33,914 bases of DNA from Gammaproteobacteria bacterium (GTDB taxonomy: Bacteria > Pseudomonadota > Gammaproteobacteria > Steroidobacterales > Steroidobacteraceae). The stretch is taken from assembly GCA_028870355.1 (NCBI GenBank), contig JAGWPU010000155.1:1-33914 (forward strand), read 5' to 3'. Both the position numbers and the translations under genes were made by a program. This document shows positions 14,793 to 23,463 of this stretch, one piece after another; the stretch's first letter is position 1; each line of letters begins with the position of its first letter. The notes under the pieces are model-generated. The model saw nothing but the letters and a program-made list of their open reading frames with translations, was not told the DNA's origin and searched no databases.

Positions 14793-17700
14793 GCCGACCG
14801 CTCGGCTTCAGCGGGCGCGTCGCCCGCCTGTTTCTCGACAACCAGCTGACGCCGCTGCTCGCGCTGACCGCGCTGCTGATGGGCGTGTTCGCGTTGATCG
14901 TGACTCCTCGCGAGGAAGATCCGCAGATCGACGTGACCTTCGCGAACATCTTCATCCCGTTCCCCGGCGCGAGCGCGAAGCAGGTTGAGAATCTCGTCTC
15001 GACGCCGATGGAGAAGGTGCTCGGCGAGATCTCCGGGGTGAAGCACATCTACTCGGTGTCGCGCCCCGGCCTCGCGGTGCTCACGGTCCAGTACCAGGTC
15101 GGCGTGCATCGCAACGATGCGATCGTTCGGCTGTACAACGCGGTCTACTCGAACGAGGACTGGCGGCCGCCCGGCACCGGCATCCTGCGTCCGCTGATCA
15201 AGCCGAAGGGCATCGACGACGTGCCGATCGTCACGCTGACGCTGTGGAGCCGCAACCAGTCGATCAGCGGCTTTGCGCTCGGCAAGGTCGCGCGCGCGAT
15301 GATCAGCGAGATCAAGCGCGTCCCGAATACCCGCAACGTGTACACCGTCGGCGACCTGAAGCCCACCGTGCGCGTCGAACTCGATCCGCAGCGGCTCGCC
15401 GCGGACGGCTTGACCGCCGCCGATCTCGCCGCCTCCCTCCAGGCGGCGAATTTCGTGCGGCAAGCCGGCAACGTGATCCACGACGGACGCTCCACCCCCG
15501 TGCAGGCCGGGACCTTTCTCGCCAGTCGCGCGGACGTCGGCCGCCTGATCGTCGCGACGCACGACGGCAAGCCGATCTACCTCGACGACGTCGCGAAGGT
15601 CACGACCCGCCCGCAAACCCCGCCCGACTACGTCTGGTTCGGCACCGGGCCGGCGGGCGTGAAGGCGGGGCTGCCGGCGATCGCTCAAACGCCGGCGGTG
15701 ACGATCGCGGTCGCGAAGAAGCCCGGGACCAACGCGATCGACGTCGCCACCGCGGTGATCCGCCGGGTCGACGACCTCAAGGGGATCATCATCCCGAAGG
15801 GCGTGCAGGTCACGGTCACTCGCAACTACGGAGTGACGGCGAACCAGAAGGCGCAGAAGCTGATCGAGAAGCTGCTGTTCGCGACGACCTCGGTCGTCGT
15901 GCTCGTGCTGCTCACGATGGGTCGCCGGGAGGCGATCGTCGTCGGCGCGGCCGTGATCGTCACGCTGGCCGCGACGCTGTTCGCATCCTGGGCCTGGGGA
16001 TTCACGATCAACCGGGTGTCGCTGTTCGCACTGATATTCTCGATCGGAATCCTCGTTGACGACGCGATCGTTATCGTCGAAAACGTCCATCGGCATCGTG
16101 AGTTCGACGGCGCACCACTCTCCGAAGTGATCCCGCGCGCGGTCGACGAGGTCGGCGGTCCGACGATACTTGCGACGTTCACGGTGATCGCGGCGCTGTT
16201 GCCGATGGCGTTCGTCTCCGGATTGATGGGACCGTACATGAGTCCGATCCCGATCAACGCGAGCATGGGCATGCTGATCTCGCTCGGGATCGCACTCGCG
16301 TTCACCCCGTGGATGTGCCGCAAGCTCCTCGGCGGACCGTCCGACGGCGAGCACGCCGCCGGGCAAGGGCCGTTCCGCGAGACCGACGAGGCGCCGCCGG
16401 AAACGCGGATCCATCGGCTGTTCGCGCGGCTGATGCGACCGTTCCTGTCGAGCCCGACTGCACGGCGCAACCGCCATCGGCTCTATCTGGCGATGGCGGG
16501 CGCGATCGCGGTTGCGGGACTCCTGGTCGCGGTCCGACTCGTCGTGTTGAAGATGCTGCCGTTCGACAACAAGTCCGAGTTCGACGTGATCGTGAACATG
16601 CCCGACGGGACGCCGGTCGAGGACACCGCCCGGGTGCTGTCCGCGCTCTCCGGCGTGATCCGCCGGGTGCCGGAGGTCACGAATTACCAAGCCTACGCCG
16701 GCACTGCCGCACCGATCAACTTCAACGGACTGGTGCGCCAGTACTACCTGCGCCAGGAAGGCAGCGAGGGCGATCTTGAAGTGAACCTGGTCGACAAGAG
16801 CGACCGCAGCCGCGAGAGCCATCAGATCGCGATGGCCGTCCGGCCGGCGCTCGCCGCGCTCGGCCAGCGCCTCGGCGCGAAATCGATCCAGGTGGTCGAG
16901 GTTCCGCCCGGCCCTCCGGTGCAGGCGCCGATCGTCGCCGAGATCTACGGACCGAACTACGCAGCCCAGGAGCGCGTCGGCTTCGCTCTGCGCAAGCTGT
17001 TCGACTCGACGCCCGATATCGTGGACACCGACGACTCGCTGCCGTCGCCGGTCCCGCGCTACGAGATCCGGCTCGAGCGTGCGAAGGCGGCGCTGCTCGG
17101 CGTCTCCCAGCAACAGCTCGCCGAAACGCTCGCGACCGCCCTCTCCGGCTACGACGCGACCTACGTACACTCGGGCGCGGAACGTTATCCGATCGCGGTC
17201 CGCCTCGAGCTTCCGCCGAAGGACAAGGACGGCCTCGGCCAGGCGCTCGCGATGCCGGTACGCGCCGCGAGCGGGGCGATGGTGCCCCTGTCGGAGATCG
17301 TCCGGGTCGAGAAGAGACCGTGGGAGTCGACGATCTACCACAAGGACCTGCTGCCCGTCGTGTTCGTGACCGGCGACATGGGGGGCCGGATCGACAGCCC
17401 GCTGTACGGGATGTTCCGACTCGTCTCGCGGATCGACCGGGCCCGGCTCGCCGGGCACTGGATCCGGCAGCGGTTCATCAGCCAGCCGAGCCGACTCGAT
17501 CACTTCACGATCAAGTGGGACGGCGAGTGGCAGATCACGTACGAGACCTTCCGCGACATGGGCATCGCGTACGCGGTCGGCCTCGTGATCATCTACCTGC
17601 TGGTGGTCGCACAGTTCCGGTCCTACGTGGTGCCCCTGATCATCATGGCGCCGATTCCGATGACGATCATCGGGGTGATGCCGGGGCACGCGCTGCTCGG

Positions 17701-18043
17701 CGCGCAGTTCACGGCGACCTCGATGATCGGCATGATCGCGCTCGCGGGCATCATCGTGCGCAATTCCATCCTGCTGGTGGACTTCATCAACAGCGAGATC
17801 GCCGCGGGACAGCCGCCCGAGCTCGCCGTGGTCCGCGCCGCGGCGATACGCGCGCGTCCGATCGTGCTGACCGGGCTCGCCGCGATGCTCGGCGCGTTCT
17901 TCATCCTCGACGATCCGATTTTCCAGGGACTCGCGATCTCGCTGATCTTCGGGATCCTGGTGTCCACCGCGTTGACCTTGCTCGTGATTCCGTTGCTCTA
18001 CTACGGCTACGTCGTGCGCCGACGCGCGCGCGCCGCCCATTAA
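14789..18043 (+). CDS. RND efflux permease (AcrB-type fold, inner membrane)
   Basis: A 1084-residue proton-driven RND pump. The typical N terminus is present: TM1 at about 20-38, then TPREEDPQIDV and FIPFPGASAKQVE, followed by two large periplasmic domains and two six-helix bundles. TM4 reads LIFSIGILVDDAIVIVENV, with the proton-relay pair Asp424/Asp425. The second half begins near 480 after a hydrophilic loop (about 448-475 of the first bundle's end, rich in Gly/Glu/Arg). Substrate cannot be deduced; it is not obviously the heavy-metal (CusA) or the classic AcrB multidrug subgroup. GTG 14789 overlaps the adaptor stop. The pump is followed, 19 bases on, by a sulfide:quinone oxidoreductase rather than directly by its TolC partner, suggesting that the exported compound is tied to sulfide oxidation. 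Confidence 0.95.
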   Translation: MSRPLGFSGRVARLFLDNQLTPLLALTALLMGVFALIVTPREEDPQIDVTFANIFIPFPGASAKQVENLVSTPMEKVLGEISGVKHIYSVSRPGLAVLTVQYQVGVHRNDAIVRLYNAVYSNEDWRPPGTGILRPLIKPKGIDDVPIVTLTLWSRNQSISGFALGKVARAMISEIKRVPNTRNVYTVGDLKPTVRVELDPQRLAADGLTAADLAASLQAANFVRQAGNVIHDGRSTPVQAGTFLASRADVGRLIVATHDGKPIYLDDVAKVTTRPQTPPDYVWFGTGPAGVKAGLPAIAQTPAVTIAVAKKPGTNAIDVATAVIRRVDDLKGIIIPKGVQVTVTRNYGVTANQKAQKLIEKLLFATTSVVVLVLLTMGRREAIVVGAAVIVTLAATLFASWAWGFTINRVSLFALIFSIGILVDDAIVIVENVHRHREFDGAPLSEVIPRAVDEVGGPTILATFTVIAALLPMAFVSGLMGPYMSPIPINASMGMLISLGIALAFTPWMCRKLLGGPSDGEHAAGQGPFRETDEAPPETRIHRLFARLMRPFLSSPTARRNRHRLYLAMAGAIAVAGLLVAVRLVVLKMLPFDNKSEFDVIVNMPDGTPVEDTARVLSALSGVIRRVPEVTNYQAYAGTAAPINFNGLVRQYYLRQEGSEGDLEVNLVDKSDRSRESHQIAMAVRPALAALGQRLGAKSIQVVEVPPGPPVQAPIVAEIYGPNYAAQERVGFALRKLFDSTPDIVDTDDSLPSPVPRYEIRLERAKAALLGVSQQQLAETLATALSGYDATYVHSGAERYPIAVRLELPPKDKDGLGQALAMPVRAASGAMVPLSEIVRVEKRPWESTIYHKDLLPVVFVTGDMGGRIDSPLYGMFRLVSRIDRARLAGHWIRQRFISQPSRLDHFTIKWDGEWQITYETFRDMGIAYAVGLVIIYLLVVAQFRSYVVPLIIMAPIPMTIIGVMPGHALLGAQFTATSMIGMIALAGIIVRNSILLVDFINSEIAAGQPPELAVVRAAAIRARPIVLTGLAAMLGAFFILDDPIFQGLAISLIFGILVSTALTLLVIPLLYYGYVVRRRARAAH

Positions 18044-18062
18044 GGAAAGGGGGAGAGTTGCC

Positions 18063-19343
18063 ATGGCGAACGTGATCGTGATCGGCGCTGGACTCGGCGG
18101 CATTCCAGCCGCATTCGAGTTGCGCAAGAACCTGCCGAAGCAGCATCGCGTGACGCTGATCGGCGAGCGCCCGTACTTCGAGTTCACGCCGTCGAATCCC
18201 TGGATCGCGGTCGGCTGGCGCACCGGCGAGCAGACCCGCGTCGAGATGCGTGAGCCGCTCGAGCGCAAGGGCATCGACTGGGTGGTCGGGCGCGTCGAGC
18301 GCATCGACGCGGAGCACGGTTCGCTCACCCTCGCCGATGGCAAGACCTTGAGCTACGACTATCTGGTGATCGCGACCGGCCCGCGGCTCGCGTTCGAGGA
18401 GGTGCCCGGCCTCGGCCCGGAAGGACACACCCAGTCGGTGTGCACTCAGAGCCATGCCGAGCAGGCCTGGCGCCGCTACCAGGAATTTCTCGAGAAGCCG
18501 GGCCCGATGATCATCGGCGCGGCCCCCGGCGCGAGTTGCTTCGGCCCGGCCTACGAGACCGCGATGATCATCGACGCGGATCTGCGCAAACGCAAGCTCC
18601 GCGATCGCGTGCCGATCACCTATGTGACCAGCGAGCCGTACATCGGCCACATGGGTCTCGGCGGCGTCGGCGACAGCAAGGGTTTGATGGAGTCGGAGCT
18701 GCGCGAACGGCACATCAAGTGGATCACGAATGCGAAGATCACCGGCGTCGTGCCCGGCGAAATGAGCGTGCAGGAGCTCGACGAGGCCGGTGCATTGAAG
18801 AAGGAGCACAAGCTCTCGTTCGCGTTCAGCGCGATCATCCCGGCGTTCAAGGGTGTCGACGCGGTCGCGGCGGTGCCCGGCCTGTGCAATCCACGCGGCT
18901 TCGTGCTGATCGACAGGCAGCAGCGCAATCCGAAGTACCCGAACATCTACTCGGTCGGCGTCTGCGTCGCGATTCCACCGGTCGAGGCGACGCCGGTGCC
19001 GACCGGCGCACCGAAGACCGGCTACATGATCGAGTCGATGGTCTCGGCCGCCGCCGCGAACATCGCCGCCGCGATCGCCGGCGAGACGATCGACGCCGAG
19101 GCGACCTGGAACGCGGTGTGCCTCGCCGACTTCGGCGACACCGGTGCCGCGTTCGTCGCGCTCCCGCAGATCCCGCCGCGCAACACCACGTGGTCGCGCA
19201 AGGGCAAGTGGGTGCACCTCGCGAAGATCGCGTTCGAGAAGTACTTCCTGCGCAAGGTGCGGACCGGCTCGCTGACACCGGTGTACGAGACCTACGTGCT
19301 GAAGGCGCTCGGGACCGTGTCCTTGAAGGGCGACGGACGCTGA
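18063..19343 (+). CDS. Sulfide:quinone oxidoreductase (SQR), FAD-dependent
   Basis: A 426-residue flavoprotein that should oxidise sulfide to sulfane sulfur/polysulfide and reduce membrane quinone. The FAD-binding Rossmann start is VIVIGAGLGGIPAAFEL (4-20), with YDYLVIATG (98-106) as the second dinucleotide motif. Cys127, Cys159 (in GAAPGASCFGPAYE) and Cys353 line up closely with the three catalytic cysteines of Acidithiobacillus ferrooxidans SQR (128, 160, 356), so it is likely active and not just a relative. Cys275 and Cys301 are additional. The C terminus (KIAFEKYFLRKVRTG) is basic and amphipathic, as expected for monotopic membrane attachment. Ribosome site GGGGGAG precedes ATG 18063. Its stop overlaps the TolC-type start by one base (TGATG). 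Confidence 0.93.
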   Translation: MANVIVIGAGLGGIPAAFELRKNLPKQHRVTLIGERPYFEFTPSNPWIAVGWRTGEQTRVEMREPLERKGIDWVVGRVERIDAEHGSLTLADGKTLSYDYLVIATGPRLAFEEVPGLGPEGHTQSVCTQSHAEQAWRRYQEFLEKPGPMIIGAAPGASCFGPAYETAMIIDADLRKRKLRDRVPITYVTSEPYIGHMGLGGVGDSKGLMESELRERHIKWITNAKITGVVPGEMSVQELDEAGALKKEHKLSFAFSAIIPAFKGVDAVAAVPGLCNPRGFVLIDRQQRNPKYPNIYSVGVCVAIPPVEATPVPTGAPKTGYMIESMVSAAAANIAAAIAGETIDAEATWNAVCLADFGDTGAAFVALPQIPPRNTTWSRKGKWVHLAKIAFEKYFLRKVRTGSLTPVYETYVLKALGTVSLKGDGR

Positions 19344-20671
19344 TGGTCCGGTCGATCCCGACGCGACCCCGACGCCTCGCGCGATGGACGCATCGCGCGG
19401 GCGGTGCGCTGCTCGTGGTGGCGTTCGCGCTGCCGCGCAGCAGCGCCGCCGAGACGCTCGCCGATGCCTGGCGCATGGCGATGCACACCGACGGCACCGT
19501 GGCCGCCGCCCGCGACGATCTCGCCGCGGCCCGCGCGCAGCGCACCGCCGCCGAGCGCGCGCGCTGGCCGACCCTCGACGTCGGCGGCGGCTACACGCAG
19601 CTCAACCAGTCGCCGATCCTCGACATCCAGACCCCGAACGGACCGTTCCGGTCGCCCAAGATCTGGCGCCACGACGGGTTCGCGAGCGCCGCCGCCGATC
19701 TGTCGCTCCCGGTGTGGACCTCGGGGGGACTTGCGGGATCGATCGGCGCCGCGCGCGCCGGCGCGCGCGGTGCGGCCGCGGAGGAGCGAATGACCACCGC
19801 CGACGTGAAGCTCGCGGTCGCCGAGGCCTACCTCGGCGTACTGCGCGCCCGCAGCGCGCTCGAGGTCGCCGATTCGGACCTCGCGAGCCTGCGCGCGCAC
19901 GCCGCGGACGTGCAGGTGATGTACGAGAAGCAAGCGGTCGCGAAATCCGACCTGCTCGCGGCCGAGGTCGCGCTTGCGAACGCCGAGCAGGCACACCTGC
20001 GCGCGCAGAACGCGCTCGCGATCGCGATCGCCGCCTACAACCGCTGGGTCGGCGAGCCGCTCGACCGCCAGCCGCAGCTCCTCGATCCGACCCCGCCGCA
20101 GACGGCTGGCTCGCTCGCGACGCTGGTCGCACGGGCCGACGCCGAGCGCCCGGAGATCGTCGCCCTCGACGCGCTGCACGCCCGACTCCTCGACTCCGCG
20201 CGCGAGACGCGGGCGCAGGGGCTGCCGCAGATCGCGCTGCACGCGGGGTACAACCACTTCGACAACCAGATCCTCGATCGGCAGAACTTCGCGTCGGTCG
20301 GCGTCACGCTGAAGTGGCGACTGTTTGCGAGCGGACAGATCCGCGCGCAGACGGATGCGATCGACGAACGCGCCCGAGCGGCCGAACGGCGCCTGCAGGA
20401 CCTGCGCTCGAAGATCGCGCTCGAGGTGCGGATGAGCCTGCTGAACCGGGACGACGCCGCCGCGCGACTGCGCGCGGCGGCGGTCACCGTCGCCCAGGCG
20501 GAGGAGAACGTGCGGGTCGCCGACGAGCTCTATCGGAGCGGCCTCGGCACCAATACCCAGGTGCTCGAGGCGGACGCGCTGCGCACGACCGCGCTCACCA
20601 ATCGCGACGCCGCGAAGTACGACCTCGAGATCGCGGACTTCCGGCTCGAACGCGCGGTCGGCGGACTGTAG
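19343..20671 (+). CDS. TolC-family outer-membrane efflux channel
   Basis: A 442-residue outer-membrane factor, completing the tripartite pump with the adaptor and permease. A long basic signal peptide (MVRSIPTRPRR, then hydrophobic ALLVVAFAL, probable cleavage after SSA near 36) is followed by two repeats of outer-membrane efflux protein helices: ETLADAWRMAMHTDGTVAAA, long Ala/Arg/Glu coiled-coil helices, and beta-strand segments such as YTQLNQSPILD and LHAGYNHFDNQ. The second repeat contains YRSGLGTNTQVLEADALRT, typical of TolC C-terminal helices. ATG 19343 overlaps the SQR stop. Only five bases separate it from the convergent MttB-like gene, and no terminator is visible, so transcripts probably overlap. 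Confidence 0.94.
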   Translation: MVRSIPTRPRRLARWTHRAGGALLVVAFALPRSSAAETLADAWRMAMHTDGTVAAARDDLAAARAQRTAAERARWPTLDVGGGYTQLNQSPILDIQTPNGPFRSPKIWRHDGFASAAADLSLPVWTSGGLAGSIGAARAGARGAAAEERMTTADVKLAVAEAYLGVLRARSALEVADSDLASLRAHAADVQVMYEKQAVAKSDLLAAEVALANAEQAHLRAQNALAIAIAAYNRWVGEPLDRQPQLLDPTPPQTAGSLATLVARADAERPEIVALDALHARLLDSARETRAQGLPQIALHAGYNHFDNQILDRQNFASVGVTLKWRLFASGQIRAQTDAIDERARAAERRLQDLRSKIALEVRMSLLNRDDAAARLRAAAVTVAQAEENVRVADELYRSGLGTNTQVLEADALRTTALTNRDAAKYDLEIADFRLERAVGGL

Positions 20672-20676
20672 CGGTC

Positions 20677-22233
20677 TCAGGAGATCGGGGGTGCGCCGCC
20701 GGCCGCGGTGCGCCGCGCGACGTACTCGTTCAGCTCCTCGATCACCGCCGGGTCGCGCGCCGGTGCGACGTAGCGCGCGAGCGTCTCCCGCCAGATCGTG
20801 CTCGCTCGCTCGGTCGCGCTCTTCGCGCCGTCCTCGGCCCAGCTGCCGTAGTTGCGCCAGTCGGACACCAGCGGCGAGTAGAACGCGGCGCGATAGCGCT
20901 CCATCGTGTGCGCGCAGCCGAAGAAGTGCCCACCGGGCCCGACCTCCGCGACCGCCTGCACCGCAAGGTCCGCCTCGCTCGCGCCGACCGGCAGGAACGT
21001 CTCCGCGAACATCTGCAACATCTCGATGTCGAGGATGAACTTCTCGTAGCTGGTGGTGAGCCCGCATTCGAGCCATCCGGCAGCGTGCAGCATGAAGTTG
21101 CAGCCGCCGAGCAACGCGCCCCACAGACTCATCTGCGACTCGTACGCCGCCTGCGCGTCGGGCGCATTGGACGCGGTCGCGTTCGAGGAACGCCACGGCA
21201 GGCCGAGATGACGGGCGAGCTGCCCGGCGCCGAACGACGCCTTCACGTATTCCGGCGTCCCGAATGCGGGCGACCCCGACTTCATGTCCACGTTCGAGGT
21301 GAAGCTCCCGTAGACCACCGGCGCACCGGGCCGGACGATTTCGGCCAGGGCGAGGCCCGCGAGCGCCTCGGCATGGGCGAGCGTGAGCGCACCGGCGAGC
21401 GTGACCGGCGCCATCGCGCCGGCCAGGGTGAACGGCGTGATGATCAACACCTGCCCGGCGGTCGCGAAGTCGACGATCCCGTCCGCCATCGGGACGTCGA
21501 GCTGCAACGGTGAATTGGTGTTGATGACCGTGTAGGTGTAGGGACGTTGCCGGAACTCTTCCGGGCTCACGCGATGCGCGATGCGCAGCAGTTCGAACAC
21601 GTCCGCGACCTGCCCGTGACCGCGCGAGAACACGAACGGGATCTTGTCGCTCAACTCGAGCTGGGAGCGCATGAACTCGAGGTGTCGCAACTGCACCGGC
21701 ACGTCCTGCGCCTCGGTCGCGCCGCCGAGCACGTGGATCACCTCGAAACTCTGGCACAGCTTGATCAGGTTGCGAAAATCCTCGAGGGTCCCCGCGCGCC
21801 GTCCGCGAGCGCTGTCCATCACGTTCGGCGGCCCGGAGGTCGGCGCGAACGCCACGTGGCCGTCCGACAAGGGCACGTGGCGCTCCGGATCCAGCGAATG
21901 CAGCGTGATGTCGCGCGGCGCCTTCGCGAGGCACTCGATCACCAGTCCGCGGTCGAGGCGGACGACCTGGGACGACTCGTCGACCTGTGCGCCCGCGTGG
22001 CGGTAGATCGCGCGGGCGTCGGCCGACAGCACCTTCATGCCCTGGGTCTCGAGCATGCCGAGCGCCGCATCGTGCATCGCAGCGACCTGGTCCTCCGAGA
22101 ACACCTTGAGCGGCGTGAACGGGTTGCGGAGCCTGCGGTAGTAGCGACTCCGGTCGAAAATCGCATGCGCGTCGGTCGTCGCCGCGGGGCGGCGGCGACC
22201 GCGCCGGGCGGCGGGCGTCTCTCGTTCGCTCAT
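20677..22233 (-). CDS. MttB-superfamily (non-pyrrolysine) trimethylamine-type methyltransferase
   Basis: A 518-residue TIM-barrel protein of the trimethylamine methyltransferase superfamily. Matching segments include NPFTPLKVFSEDQVAAMHDA, IHVLGGATEAQDVP, YTVINTNSPLQLD, GAPVVYGSFTSNVDMKSGSP, GCNFMLHAAGWLECGL and VGPGGHFFGCAHTMERYR. No in-frame amber codon interrupts it, so it lacks the pyrrolysine of methanogen MttB; such relatives transfer methyl groups from quaternary amines (for example glycine betaine) to a corrinoid protein. No corrinoid protein or reactivase gene is nearby. GGAGGAG about 9 bases upstream selects ATG 22233 over the longer open frame to 22347. It could take part in quaternary-amine catabolism; the substrate is unknown. 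Confidence 0.88.
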   Translation of the reverse strand: MSERETPAARRGRRRPAATTDAHAIFDRSRYYRRLRNPFTPLKVFSEDQVAAMHDAALGMLETQGMKVLSADARAIYRHAGAQVDESSQVVRLDRGLVIECLAKAPRDITLHSLDPERHVPLSDGHVAFAPTSGPPNVMDSARGRRAGTLEDFRNLIKLCQSFEVIHVLGGATEAQDVPVQLRHLEFMRSQLELSDKIPFVFSRGHGQVADVFELLRIAHRVSPEEFRQRPYTYTVINTNSPLQLDVPMADGIVDFATAGQVLIITPFTLAGAMAPVTLAGALTLAHAEALAGLALAEIVRPGAPVVYGSFTSNVDMKSGSPAFGTPEYVKASFGAGQLARHLGLPWRSSNATASNAPDAQAAYESQMSLWGALLGGCNFMLHAAGWLECGLTTSYEKFILDIEMLQMFAETFLPVGASEADLAVQAVAEVGPGGHFFGCAHTMERYRAAFYSPLVSDWRNYGSWAEDGAKSATERASTIWRETLARYVAPARDPAVIEELNEYVARRTAAGGAPPIS

Positions 22234-22269
22234 CGGTCTCGTCACTCCTCCCGCGGGTCCTCGGGCAAC

Positions 22270-22300
22270 ATTGTACGCGGCGCACGCCGCGGCGTGCGCC
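22270..22300 (-). promoter_or_regulatory. Promoter element and palindrome upstream of the mttB-like gene
   Basis: On the minus strand TACAAT (22275-22270) is a 5/6 match to a -10 box. The perfect dyad GGCGCACGCC-GC-GGCGTGCGCC (22279-22300, 10-bp arms) occupies the -35 zone, where no TTGACA-like hexamer is seen. It may therefore be a regulator site, although a GC-rich hairpin is the alternative. The rest of the 291-base divergent gap to the ABC gene shows nothing recognisable. Confidence 0.45.
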
Positions 22301-22524
22301 CGGTCGCGCAGGCGATCGAGGGTGGAGTACGGAGCGGCCCCCGGCAAATGCCTTTTTCAGATCCTGCGATGCCGATTCGCGCGGGATCGGGTCCCGCCCC
22401 CCCTCCGACGCTGGATTACAAACCATTCATCGACGGCCTCCCGGGGAACTCGCGCGGTCCGTGTCGGTCTGTCGCGACTGTCGACCCGGCGGCGCCCGTC
22501 GCCGCACTGCCCACGGGGAACCGA

Positions 22525-23463
22525 ATGATCAAGTTGACCCGCCTGACCCGTCGATACGGCGACCTGCTCGCGGTAGACGACGTGAGCTTCACGATCAATC
22601 GCGGCGAGGTCGTCGGTCTGCTCGGCCACAACGGCGCCGGCAAGACGACGATCATGAAGATGCTGACCGGCTTCCTCGAGCCGACCTCCGGGACGATCGA
22701 GGTCGACGACCTGACGATCGGCCGCGACACCCCCGCGATCCAGCGCCGGATCGGCTACCTGCCGGAGAACTGCCCGGTGTGGCCGGAAATGGCGGTGGTC
22801 GAATTCCTGGAATTCCAGGCCGCGCTGCACGACATTCCGCCGGCACGGCGTGCCGCCGCCATCGCCGAGGCGATCCGCAGAACCGCACTCGCGGACAAGG
22901 CCGCGCAGCCGATCCAGACCCTGTCCCGCGGATATCGGCAGCGGGTGGGCGTCGCGCAGGCGATATTGCACCGTCCGGACATCGTGATCCTCGACGAACC
23001 CACGAACGGTCTCGACCCGACGCAGATCCTGCAGATGCGCGAACTGATTCGCGAACTCTCGAAGTCGGCGACCGTGATCGTCTCGACGCACATCCTGCAG
23101 GAGGTGCAGGCGGTCTGCGAGCGGGTGCTGATCCTGCGCGGCGGCCGCAAGGTGATCGATTCGCGCCTCGACGAATTGCGCCGTGAAGGCCGGCTCCTGG
23201 TCACGGTCGATCGCGCGGATCCCGCGCTGCGCAGCGCGCTCGGCGCGGTCCCGGGCGTGCGCGCGGTGACGCCGCTCGAGACGGCCGGTGGCAGGCCGGG
23301 TTTCGCGCTCGCGGCCGACGCGGAGTGTGCGCCGGCGGTCGCGGCCGCGGTGCACGCCGCCGGCGGCGCGTTGTTCGAGCTGACGCGCGAGCAGCGCACG
23401 CTCGAAGCGGTCTTCGCCGAGGTCAACGCCGCGCCGCAGGCGGAGGTTCGCGATGCTGCGTAA
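22525..23463 (+). CDS. ABC transporter ATP-binding protein (GldA-like)
   Basis: A 312-residue ABC ATPase of the ABC-2/Gld type. Walker A GHNGAGKT (34-41), the Q-loop region GYLPENCPVWPEM (78-90, with Glu in place of the usual Gln as in GldA-like proteins), signature LSRGYRQR (133-140), Walker B IVILDEP (153-159, Glu158) and switch His in STHILQE are all present. An additional ~90-residue C-terminal domain is typical of this subgroup. ATG 22525 has GGGGAA just upstream; the longer open frame back to 21547 lies over the mttB-like gene and is rejected. It drives the permease encoded next, which overlaps it by 11 bases. The substrate is unknown; relatives are linked to gliding, exopolysaccharide or envelope export. 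Confidence 0.93.
   Translation: MIKLTRLTRRYGDLLAVDDVSFTINRGEVVGLLGHNGAGKTTIMKMLTGFLEPTSGTIEVDDLTIGRDTPAIQRRIGYLPENCPVWPEMAVVEFLEFQAALHDIPPARRAAAIAEAIRRTALADKAAQPIQTLSRGYRQRVGVAQAILHRPDIVILDEPTNGLDPTQILQMRELIRELSKSATVIVSTHILQEVQAVCERVLILRGGRKVIDSRLDELRREGRLLVTVDRADPALRSALGAVPGVRAVTPLETAGGRPGFALAADAECAPAVAAAVHAAGGALFELTREQRTLEAVFAEVNAAPQAEVRDAA

Noticed and set aside
14651-18343. 1230-codon open frame on the minus strand opposite the RND permease gene
   Set aside because: Composition (Arg, His, Asp, Gln, Val runs without domain motifs) is what antisense translation of a GC-rich gene gives; the plus strand encodes a full RND pump with its proton-relay motif.
11842-20671. Recently acquired mobile island
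   Set aside because: No integrase, transposase, tRNA target, flanking repeats or composition shift is visible apart from the short AT-rich promoter at 13401-13450.
20677-22233. Pyrrolysine-containing MttB
   Set aside because: The frame is open throughout with no in-frame TAG and no pyl genes are visible.
19292-22426. 1044-codon minus-strand frame covering the TolC-type gene and running alongside the mttB-like gene
   Set aside because: It lies in a different frame from the real methyltransferase gene and reads as Arg-rich low-complexity sequence; the methyltransferase motifs are only in the 20677-22233 frame.
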